Below, in pieces: positions 6,039 to 11,401 of a stretch of 11,401 nucleotides of DNA (its first letter is position 1; each line of letters opens with the position of its first letter). The stretch is from contig CAYYHA010000121.1 of the NCBI GenBank assembly GCA_964471535.1, positions 1-11,401 of the forward strand, written 5' to 3'. Made by a program: the position numbers and the translations under genes. Source of the stretch: CAYYHA01 sp964471535 (GTDB taxonomy: Bacteria; Myxococcota; Myxococcia; SLRQ01). A model generated the notes under the pieces. That model ran no database searches. It worked only from the letters and a program-made list of their open reading frames with translations, and was not told the DNA's origin.

Positions 6039-7346
6039 TCAGTGGCGCACCTGCTGCTCCGCGAGGTGGCGTTCGACGATGGCCATGATCTCCTCCTCGG
6101 TGAGAGTGCGGTTGCCCTTCTTTGCCCGGGAGAAGATCTTCTCCACCAGGGCCTCGTCGTCGTGGGGGAGGCGGCGCTTCTTCAGCCAGTAGCGGACGTT
6201 CGACTTGCCGCTCTGGTGGCCCACCTCGATCTCTTGGCTCTTGCCGAACTCGCTCGCCGGAACGCCGCTGTAGACGCGGTCGGCGAGCCAGTTGTCTCCC
6301 TTCGCCTCGGCCTTCACGATGGCGGCGGCGTGGACGCCCGTCGCCGTGCGGAAGGCATCACGGCCCGCGAGGGGATAGTTGTAGGGAATGGGAACCTTGC
6401 AGGCACGGGAGATGGCCTGACAGTAGAGGAGGAGATTCGAGAGATCGTTGTCGATGACGCCGAGGAGTTTCAGGTTCAGGAGAATCTGATCCATCGCCGC
6501 ATTGCCCACACGCTCTCCGATCCCCAGCCCGGTGCCATGGATCCGCTTGGCGCCGTACTCGGCGGCAAAGAGGGTGTTCACCACTCCCAGCCCACGGTCG
6601 TTGTGGCCATGCCACTCGATGCGGACGTCCTTGTCCATCCCCATCCCGCGCAGGAGATCCCGCGTCCAATGGATGAGCCGGCGTACGCCATCCGGGGTCG
6701 CATGTCCTACAGTGTCACACAGGCACAGCGCACTTGCGCCGTGATCCACCGCGGTCCGGAAGAGCTTGTCGAGGGTGGCCGGATGGGCCCGCGTGGTGTC
6801 CTCGGTCACGTAGACCATCTTCAGGTCATTCTTGACCGCGAAGTCGCAGGCCTCGGCGGTGTGGCGAAGCATCCGGTCGAGGTCCCACGCTTCGGCGTAC
6901 TGGCGGATCGGGCTGCTTCCGATGAAGGCGTAGACCTCGATCGTCGTCCCCGTCTTCTGGGAGATCTCCACCATGGGCTCGATGTCGCCGACCACCGTGC
7001 GGCCGGCCATCCCCGGCAGGATCTTCATCCGCTCGTCGACGATCTCCTGGGTGATGCGAAGGCAGTCCTCGTAGGCCCGGGGCCCGGCGGCGGGAAGACC
7101 GATGTCCAAGGCAGTGATGCCCAGGCTCTCCATCAGGTGGAGGATCTCCAGCTTGTCTTCGATGCTGGGGTCGGTCACCGTGGGGGACTGGATCCCGTCC
7201 CGCAGCGACTCGTCGAAGAACTCGATGTCGCTGGGGATGACCGGCTTTTCGATGTCGAGGGCGTTCCAGTCGTAGATCACCTCCGACTCCTCGGGGTGGT
7301 GACCGTTGCCCCGTACCTCGCTTCCTTGCCGTCGATCCTGGCTCAT
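6039..7346 (-). CDS. Isopropylmalate/homocitrate synthase-family enzyme without regulatory domain
   Basis: A 435-residue DRE-TIM metallolyase-superfamily protein, expected to condense an acyl-CoA with a 2-oxo acid. The first motif is FFDESLRDGIQSPT (43-56), with Asp45 the likely metal ligand and Arg49 catalytic. WHGHNDRG (245-252) supplies the two metal-binding His, 246 and 248. GTGLGIGERVGNAAM follows at 271-285, typical of IPM synthases. After the barrel comes a subdomain with IEVGHQSGKSNVRYWLKK, matching the linker seen in IPM and homocitrate synthases, but the ~130-residue LeuA allosteric domain is absent. The usual Glu of RDGEQ is Ile52. It could make 2-isopropylmalate, homocitrate, citramalate or something else; sequence alone does not decide. 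It is the last gene of a three-gene minus-strand cluster, 47 nt after the thiolase stop. The start is ATG 7346 because of its Shine-Dalgarno sequence. Confidence 0.85.
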   Translation of the reverse strand: MSQDRRQGSEVRGNGHHPEESEVIYDWNALDIEKPVIPSDIEFFDESLRDGIQSPTVTDPSIEDKLEILHLMESLGITALDIGLPAAGPRAYEDCLRITQEIVDERMKILPGMAGRTVVGDIEPMVEISQKTGTTIEVYAFIGSSPIRQYAEAWDLDRMLRHTAEACDFAVKNDLKMVYVTEDTTRAHPATLDKLFRTAVDHGASALCLCDTVGHATPDGVRRLIHWTRDLLRGMGMDKDVRIEWHGHNDRGLGVVNTLFAAEYGAKRIHGTGLGIGERVGNAAMDQILLNLKLLGVIDNDLSNLLLYCQAISRACKVPIPYNYPLAGRDAFRTATGVHAAAIVKAEAKGDNWLADRVYSGVPASEFGKSQEIEVGHQSGKSNVRYWLKKRRLPHDDEALVEKIFSRAKKGNRTLTEEEIMAIVERHLAEQQVRH

Positions 7347-7353
7347 GGCGAAA

Positions 7354-7358
7354 CCTCC
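7354..7358 (-). promoter_or_regulatory. Shine-Dalgarno sequence that fixes the start at 7346
   Basis: GGAGG on the minus strand lies 7 nt before the ATG at 7346. A GTG at 7382 would add 12 residues (MLPQRRAGGGFA), but they would be encoded through this ribosome-binding site and resemble nothing in the enzyme family. Confidence 0.75.
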
Positions 7359-7393
7359 GCCGGCACGCCGCTGCGGGAGCACCGCGCCTGGCC

Positions 7394-8587
7394 CTAGAGC
7401 GCTTCCACCGCCACCGCGATCCCCTGTCCGCCCCCGATGCAGGCCGAGCCGATTCCGTACTTCAGACCACGGTCCTTCAGCGCGTACAGCAAGTGCATCG
7501 TAATACGCGTACCCGACGCGCCCAAGGGGTGGCCGAGGGCGATGGCGCCACCGTCCACGTTGGTCTTCTCCCGGTCGAGGCCCAGCTCCTTCTCCACCGC
7601 GAGGTACTGGGGGGCGAAGGCCTCGTTCACCTCGACGAGATCCCAGTCATCGAGGCCTGTTCCGGTCCGTTCGAGCACCTTTCGGATCGCCGGCACGGGC
7701 CCGATCCCCATGATCTCCGGCGGCACCCCGGCGATGCCCCAGGCGAGCAGGCGCCCGATGGGCGCCTTTCCGGCGCGCTCTGCCCACGCGGCGCTGGTCA
7801 CGATCATCGCCGCCCCACCGTCGGAGATGCCGCTGGCCGCGCCGGCGTGGATCACCCCGTCCTTCTTGAACACCTTTGGGAGCTTCTTGAGGGATTCCGG
7901 CGTGGTCTTGGGCCGGGGATGCTCGTCCACCGCGAACTCCACCGTCTCCCGTTTCCGCTGGATCTGCATGGGCGCGATCTCCTTGGCGAAGCGCCCCGCC
8001 TCCTGCGCCGCCGCCCAGGCCTGCTGCGACCGCGCCGAGTACACGTCCACCTCGTCCTGACCGATTTCGTACTGCTCGGCCAGCTTCTCGGCAGTCAGCG
8101 CCATCGGCAGGTTGCAGTAGCTGTCGGTGAGCGACTGCCAGAGGCTGTCCTCGAGCTCGCCCTTGCCCAGGGGGATGCCCCAGCGGGCCCCCCGGATCAC
8201 GTGCGGTGCCTGGCTCATGGACTCGGTCCCCCCCGCGAGCACCACCTGGGCCTGGCCGGTCAGGATCTCCTGCGCCGCGGTCACGAGCGCCTGGAACCCC
8301 GAGCCACAGAGCCGGTTGACCACGTAGGCGGGGGTCTCGATGGGCACCCCCGCACGCAGGCCGACGTGACGGGCCAGATAGATGGCGTCCTTGCTCGTCT
8401 GGGCCACGTTCCCGAAGACGACCTGGTCGATCGCCTCTGGCGAGAGACCCGCCTGCTCGAGCGCAGCCTTGCTCGCATGCACGGCCAGATCGGTGGCGCT
8501 GAAGTCCTTGAGGGTCCCGCCGAAGGTGCCGAAGGGGGTGCGCTTTCCGGCGAGGAAGACGATGTCCTGGGGAAGCGTGGTCTTCAT
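7394..8587 (-). CDS. Thiolase (acetyl-CoA C-acyltransferase), ACAA2-like
   Basis: A full-length 397-residue thiolase: it either joins two acetyl-CoA to acetoacetyl-CoA or cleaves 3-ketoacyl-CoA. The catalytic set is complete: Cys94 in NRLCGSGFQ, the NEAFAPQ motif, His353 in GGAIALGHPLGASG, and Cys383 in CIGGGQG. GTESMSQAPHV is also typical. Several stretches (DAIYLARHVGLR, VDEHPRPKTT, KLPKVFKKDG, MGIGPVPAI, EAFAPQYLAVE) closely match, from memory, human mitochondrial ACAA2, which is also 397 residues long. No membrane segment or signal is present, so it is cytosolic. The start ATG has GGGAG 8 nt upstream. It lies 37 nt after the dehydrogenase gene, so it is probably in the same operon. It could feed acetoacetyl-CoA to the mevalonate pathway encoded next door, or act in fatty or branched acyl-CoA breakdown. 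Family is certain, substrate is not. Confidence 0.95.
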   Translation of the reverse strand: MKTTLPQDIVFLAGKRTPFGTFGGTLKDFSATDLAVHASKAALEQAGLSPEAIDQVVFGNVAQTSKDAIYLARHVGLRAGVPIETPAYVVNRLCGSGFQALVTAAQEILTGQAQVVLAGGTESMSQAPHVIRGARWGIPLGKGELEDSLWQSLTDSYCNLPMALTAEKLAEQYEIGQDEVDVYSARSQQAWAAAQEAGRFAKEIAPMQIQRKRETVEFAVDEHPRPKTTPESLKKLPKVFKKDGVIHAGAASGISDGGAAMIVTSAAWAERAGKAPIGRLLAWGIAGVPPEIMGIGPVPAIRKVLERTGTGLDDWDLVEVNEAFAPQYLAVEKELGLDREKTNVDGGAIALGHPLGASGTRITMHLLYALKDRGLKYGIGSACIGGGQGIAVAVEAL

Positions 8588-8624
8588 ATTGGGATCTCCC
8601 GAATAGGTTTAGTGACGGTTCCGG

Positions 8625-9671
8625 TCACAGGTGTGCGAGGACGGCGTCTCCGACCTCCGAGGTGGAGAGGCGGCCGCCGAGATCGGGGGTGGTCTGGTCC
8701 GCCTCGAGCACCGCCTGTACCGCCCGCTCGACGCGGCGCGCCGCCTCGGCGTGTCCGAGGTACTCGAGGAGCATCGCCACCGTGAGGATCATCGCGAGCG
8801 GGTTGGCTCGCCCGGTCCCGGCGATGTCGGGTGCACTGCCGTGCACCGGCTCGAAGAGCGCCGCCTTGCCCGGGTGGAGGTTGGCGCTCGGGGCCAGGCC
8901 CAGCCCGCCGGCGAGGCCGGCGCCGAGATCGGAGAGAATGTCTCCGAAGAGGTTGCCGGTGACCAGCACCTCGAAGCGCTCCGGCGCACGCACCAGCTCC
9001 ATCGCCGCCACGTCCACATAGAGATGCGTCGCCTCGATCTCGGGGTACGCGCCGCGCACCTCCTCGAAGACGCGGCGCCAGAGCCCGCCCACATGGGGCA
9101 TGGCGTTCGATTTGTCGCTCATGCACAGGCGCCGGCGGCCGTGGGCCTTCGCGTACTCGAAGGCGGCCCGCACGATGCGCTCGACGCCCTTTCGGGTGGC
9201 CACCGCCTCCTGCAGGGCCACCTCGTCGGGCGTGCCCCGGCGCAGGTGCCCACCGGCGCCCACGTAGAGACCCTCGGTGTTCTCACGGAAGATGACGAAG
9301 TCCACCTCCGCAGGTCCCTTCCCCTTCAGGGGGCACAGGCGTGGATCGAGGAGCCGCACCGGTCGCAGGTTGATGAAGAGGTCGAGCTCGAAGCGGAGGC
9401 GCAGGAGGATCTCCCGGCCGTGGCGCATGTCTGGGATCCTGGGATCGCCGAGCGCCCCGAGGAGGATGGCGTCGTACTCGCTGCGGAAGGCCTCGAGGGC
9501 CTCATCGGGCAGGGTGGTGCCGTCCTTCAGGTAGCGCTCCGCCCCGAAGTCGAAGGTATCCCAGGAGAGGTCGAGCCCCTCCCGGCGGCGCAGCTCGGAG
9601 AGCACCTTCAGGCCCTCCGCGAGGACCTCTGGGCCGATGCCGTCGCCGGGGATGAGTGCGAGCTTCGCCAA
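8625..9671 (-). CDS. 3-isopropylmalate dehydrogenase-type beta-decarboxylating dehydrogenase
   Basis: A 348-residue enzyme that oxidises and decarboxylates a 2-hydroxy acid such as 3-isopropylmalate with NAD. Motifs in order are IPGDGIGPEV (7-16), substrate-binding LLRLRFELDLFINLRP (89-104; Arg93, Arg103), RENTEGLY with Tyr136, Lys187 in SDKSNAM, Asp220, Asp244/Asp248 in LFGDILSD as metal ligands, and HGSAPDIAGTGRANP (277-291), which is typical of NAD use. The LLRLRFELD...NLRP loop looks like the actinobacterial-type LeuB as recalled; homoisocitrate or tartrate dehydrogenase cannot be excluded. The start is TTG at 9671: an in-frame TAG lies five codons upstream and no other start precedes the GDGIGPEV motif. 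No Shine-Dalgarno sequence is present. It is the first gene of the minus-strand cluster with the thiolase and the synthase-like enzyme; no leuC/leuD isomerase is in view. Confidence 0.88.
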   Translation of the reverse strand: MAKLALIPGDGIGPEVLAEGLKVLSELRRREGLDLSWDTFDFGAERYLKDGTTLPDEALEAFRSEYDAILLGALGDPRIPDMRHGREILLRLRFELDLFINLRPVRLLDPRLCPLKGKGPAEVDFVIFRENTEGLYVGAGGHLRRGTPDEVALQEAVATRKGVERIVRAAFEYAKAHGRRRLCMSDKSNAMPHVGGLWRRVFEEVRGAYPEIEATHLYVDVAAMELVRAPERFEVLVTGNLFGDILSDLGAGLAGGLGLAPSANLHPGKAALFEPVHGSAPDIAGTGRANPLAMILTVAMLLEYLGHAEAARRVERAVQAVLEADQTTPDLGGRLSTSEVGDAVLAHL

Positions 9672-9680
9672 GGCCGGGTG

Positions 9681-9709
9681 AGGCTAGGGAGGGGCCCGCG
9701 GCGTGTCAA
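9681..9709 (-). promoter_or_regulatory. Candidate sigma-70-type promoter giving a leaderless dehydrogenase mRNA
   Basis: On the minus strand a perfect TTGACA (9709-9704) is followed after exactly 17 nt by TAGCCT (9686-9681). TAGCCT keeps the three most conserved -10 positions, TA...T. The expected transcript start near 9674 is about 3 nt before the TTG start codon at 9671, consistent with the absence of a Shine-Dalgarno sequence. Confidence 0.55.
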
Positions 9710-9949
9710 CTCGGCCCCCACAGGTGTAAACGCCGGTGACACGGGCCGCGGCCTTCGCGCGCGCAGGCGCCGGCGCCCCGGGCGGCCGGGGCCCTCGGCT
9801 CGGGACCGGCACCGTGGCCCCACCCTTGCACTGCGTGCGCCGCCGGCCACGTCCCGCCGCGGCCTCCCGGTCGGGAGGACAGGGGCCGGGGTCCCACCCG
9901 ACGTCCAAGCTCTCGCCCCTCGGCCCCTTGCCCCGGCCCGAGGCGCGGC

Positions 9950-9978
9950 TTTACCTCTGACCGAAGCGCCGCTATGAC
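9950..9978 (+). promoter_or_regulatory. Candidate sigma-70-type promoter of the fni-mvk operon
   Basis: TTTACC (9950-9955; 4 of 6 to TTGACA) and TATGAC (9973-9978; 4 of 6 to TATAAT) are spaced by 17 nt. The predicted start is near 9985, only about 9 nt before the ATG at 9994. No Shine-Dalgarno sequence fits in between, so the transcript would be nearly leaderless. This is weaker than the minus-strand promoter in the same gap. Confidence 0.45.
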
Positions 9979-9993
9979 GCGGTGCGACAGCCC

Positions 9994-11061
9994 ATGAGCG
10001 ACCCCCACGACATCCACGGGCGCAAGGATGCCCACCTGGAGATCGCGGCCTCGGGGCGCGGCGCCTTCCGCCGCACCACCACCCTGCTCGAGGAGGTGGC
10101 GCTGGTGCACCAGGCGCTGCCCGAGCTGGGCCTCGACGAGATCGATCTCTCGGTGGAGTGGCTCGGCCGGCGCCTCGCGGCGCCGATCCTCATCGGCGCG
10201 ATGACCGGAGGCACCGAGACCGCGGCGCGCACCAACCGGGAGCTGGCGGAGGTCGCCGAGTCCCTGGGCGTGGGATTCTGCCTGGGCAGCCAACGCGTCA
10301 TGGCCGAGGACCCCGCGAGCGCGGCGACCTTCTCCGTGCGCGACGTGGCGCCCGGCGTGGCGCTGCTGGGGAACATCGGAGCGGTGCAGGCACGCGACCT
10401 GGGACTCGAGGCGGTGGCCCGCTTGGTGGAGGCCGTGGGCGCCGACGGGATCGCCATCCACCTGAACCCGGCGCAGGAGCTGGTACAGAGCGGCGGAGAC
10501 CGGGACTTTCGGGGCCTCGCCTCTTTCCTGAGGGTGCTCGCACGGGGCCTCGACGTACCGGTCGTGGTGAAGGAGACGGGCTGCGGAATCTCCCGTCAGG
10601 CGGGGTCACTCATCGCCGAGGCGGAGATCGAGTGGGTGGAGGTCGCCGGCGCAGGGGGCACCAGCTGGGTGCGCGTGGAGGCGGAGCGCGAGCCGGAGCG
10701 CCGGCACATCGGCGAGCTCTTCGGCGAGTGGGGCATCCCTACCGCCGCCTCGCTGCTGCTCCTCGAGGGGCTGCCGCTGCGCCTCGTCGCCGGCGGCGGC
10801 CTGCGGAGCGCCCTGGACGTGGCGAAGTGCCTCGCCCTCGGGGCTAGGCTCTGCGCCGTCGCCCAGCCCATCCTCGTCGCCTACCGCGAAGGGGGCCAGA
10901 CCCGGGCGGCCGAGGTCCTGCGCGAACTCATCGAGGGGCTGCGGATGATCTGCCTCCTCGCCGGCGCCCGCACCGCCCACGACCTGGCCCACGCCCCACG
11001 GGTCCTGGGCCCGCGACTGAAGGCCTGGGCCGAGCAGGGCCGAGAGGAGCCGCTGCGGTGA
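9994..11061 (+). CDS. fni: Type 2 isopentenyl-diphosphate delta-isomerase
   Basis: A 355-residue FMN-dependent enzyme that interconverts IPP and DMAPP, the last step that makes both C5 isoprenoid units usable. Diagnostic motifs are RKDAHLEI (10-17), ILIGAMTGG (65-73), GSQR (98-101), NIGA (127-130), HLNPAQE (156-162; Gln161 and Glu162 being the expected substrate and Mg contacts), VVVKETGCGIS (190-200; Lys193), AGAGGTSW and the FMN-phosphate loop GGGLRSALDVAKCLALGA (267-284). Length and motif order are normal for the family. The protein is cytosolic. ATG 9994 was chosen because it starts close to the conserved DIHGRKDAH; a GTG at 9982 would add four residues. No Shine-Dalgarno sequence precedes either. 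It overlaps the mevalonate kinase start by 4 bp, so the two are co-transcribed and probably translationally coupled, placing it in the mevalonate route. Confidence 0.95.
   Translation: MSDPHDIHGRKDAHLEIAASGRGAFRRTTTLLEEVALVHQALPELGLDEIDLSVEWLGRRLAAPILIGAMTGGTETAARTNRELAEVAESLGVGFCLGSQRVMAEDPASAATFSVRDVAPGVALLGNIGAVQARDLGLEAVARLVEAVGADGIAIHLNPAQELVQSGGDRDFRGLASFLRVLARGLDVPVVVKETGCGISRQAGSLIAEAEIEWVEVAGAGGTSWVRVEAEREPERRHIGELFGEWGIPTAASLLLLEGLPLRLVAGGGLRSALDVAKCLALGARLCAVAQPILVAYREGGQTRAAEVLRELIEGLRMICLLAGARTAHDLAHAPRVLGPRLKAWAEQGREEPLR
11044..11049 (+). promoter_or_regulatory. Shine-Dalgarno sequence of mevalonate kinase inside the fni end
   Basis: GAGGAG lies 8 nt before the GTG at 11058, inside the last codons of fni. 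It supports the GTG start and translational coupling. Confidence 0.7.
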
Positions 11062-11401
11062 ACGTCGGTGCGGCCTTCGCGAAGGTGATCCTCCTGGGAG
11101 AGCACGTGGTCGTGACCGGCGCGCCGGCCCTGCTCGCCGGCCTGCCGCAGGGGCTGGTGGTGGAGGGGTCGGCCCCGTCGCCGGCACTCTCGGTGGAGGT
11201 CGAGCCCTGGGGTCTTTGGGCGCGCGCCGGCGATGGGAGCCTCGTCGGGCGCGCCCTCGCGGCGCTGGCGGAGGCGCTGCGGGCGCGGGGCGTCGACGAC
11301 GCGGCGCTGGAGGTGCACCTCCGCCTGCGTGCGGCCATCCCGCCCCGGCGGGGGCTGGGCAGCTCGGCCACTGCCATTGTCGGCGGGCTGGTGGGGGCAA
11401 A
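11058..11401 (+). CDS. mvk: Mevalonate kinase (GHMP kinase), 3' end cut
   Basis: The first 114 residues are visible before the window ends. It starts with GTG overlapping the fni stop (GTGA). The N-terminus reads FAKVILLGEHVVVTGAPAL (7-25), the substrate-binding strand of mevalonate kinases (compare GKVILxGEHAVVYGxPA). IPPRRGLGSSATAIVGG at 94-110 is the ATP-binding GHMP motif PxxxGLGSSA. The enzyme phosphorylates mevalonate at the 5-hydroxyl with ATP in the cytosol, three steps before IPP is isomerised by Fni. Of the GHMP kinases, the GEHVVV...PAL start favours mevalonate kinase over phosphomevalonate kinase or diphosphomevalonate decarboxylase, although the catalytic Asp and C-terminal motif are beyond the window. 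Later pathway genes are expected downstream. Confidence 0.9.
   Translation, partial: MNVGAAFAKVILLGEHVVVTGAPALLAGLPQGLVVEGSAPSPALSVEVEPWGLWARAGDGSLVGRALAALAEALRARGVDDAALEVHLRLRAAIPPRRGLGSSATAIVGGLVGA

Larger units (their letters stand above)
9672..9993. other. Divergent intergenic region (322 bp)
   Basis: This gap between the dehydrogenase operon (minus) and the fni operon (plus) holds one promoter-like sequence at each end, pointing outward. The middle (about 9740-9945) is extremely G+C-rich with no convincing gene. Frames read through it are continuations of antisense frames, Arg/Pro/Gly-rich. It includes a 7-bp inverted repeat, GCCCCGG (9775-9781) and CCGGGGC (9786-9792), with a 4-nt loop. 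I see no riboswitch, T-box or RNA gene in it. Confidence 0.6.

Noticed and set aside
8612..8628. GTGAC...GTCAC inverted repeat in the dehydrogenase-thiolase gap
   Set aside because: Only 5-bp arms with a 7-nt loop overlapping the stop codon; too short to call a terminator or operator.
6042..8785. Long plus-strand frames opposite the synthase and thiolase genes
   Set aside because: They mirror the codon structure of the real minus-strand genes and show His/Leu/Gly-rich sequence without motifs.
8631..9977. 448-codon plus-strand frame across the dehydrogenase gene and the divergent gap
   Set aside because: It is antisense to a gene with full catalytic motifs and continues through GC-rich non-coding sequence; no recognisable domain.
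9974..9997. Seven-codon frame (MTRCDSP) whose stop overlaps the fni ATG, as a leader peptide
   Set aside because: Its ATG lies inside the candidate -10 element, so it would not be transcribed from that promoter, and it has no ribosome-binding site. Chance is the simplest explanation.
1..11401. Search for tRNA/rRNA, CRISPR arrays, insertion sequences, phage or defence genes
   Set aside because: No cloverleaf-like segments, no short regular repeats with spacers, no transposase or integrase motifs and no terminal inverted repeats were seen by reading; a tRNAscan/Rfam run was not possible.

Overview
The window looks like chromosomal DNA of a high-GC member of the Myxococcota. The evidence is strongly G+C-biased third codon positions, a MYXO-CTERM-like tail (Cys-Gly-Cys, hydrophobic segment, Arg cluster) on the large wall-hydrolase protein, a sigma-54-type promoter, and mevalonate-pathway genes as known from myxobacteria. 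The phylum is inferred from these traits; no rRNA gene is present.

Region 1 (1-4785, plus strand) has two cell-envelope or regulatory type genes. The first is the 3' part of a very Ala/Pro/Glu-rich, mostly disordered protein that ends in a paired beta-type module and carries a perfect 55-bp direct repeat with a 213-bp (71-codon) period. The second is an 861-residue exported protein: a lytic-transglycosylase-like domain, a zinc amidase (Amidase_2/PGRP), three carboxypeptidase-regulatory-like modules, two Ig-like modules and the C-terminal sorting signal. A close match to the sigma-54 consensus (GGCACG-N4-TTGC) lies 39 nt before its start.

Region 2 (4782-5804, minus strand) is a two-gene unit: a 66-residue protein of unknown function followed by a rhomboid-fold membrane protein that lacks all the catalytic residues of rhomboid proteases. 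It converges on the amidase gene so tightly that the two stop codons share one CTAG.

Region 3 (6039-9671, minus strand) is a probable three-gene operon: an isopropylmalate-dehydrogenase-type enzyme, a thiolase of the mitochondrial ACAA2 type, and an isopropylmalate/homocitrate-synthase-type enzyme without the LeuA regulatory domain. The order suggests acyl-CoA or 2-oxoacid carbon-skeleton metabolism; the substrates are not fixed by sequence.

Region 4 (9994 to the end, plus strand) starts a mevalonate-pathway operon: type 2 isopentenyl-diphosphate isomerase (fni) overlapping by 4 bp the start of mevalonate kinase (mvk), which is cut by the window end. The 322-bp divergent region between regions 3 and 4 has a promoter-like sequence facing each way. 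Both put the predicted transcript start within a few bases of the start codon, and neither gene has a Shine-Dalgarno sequence, so both may be leaderless or nearly so. No RNA genes, CRISPR arrays, insertion sequences or phage genes were seen.
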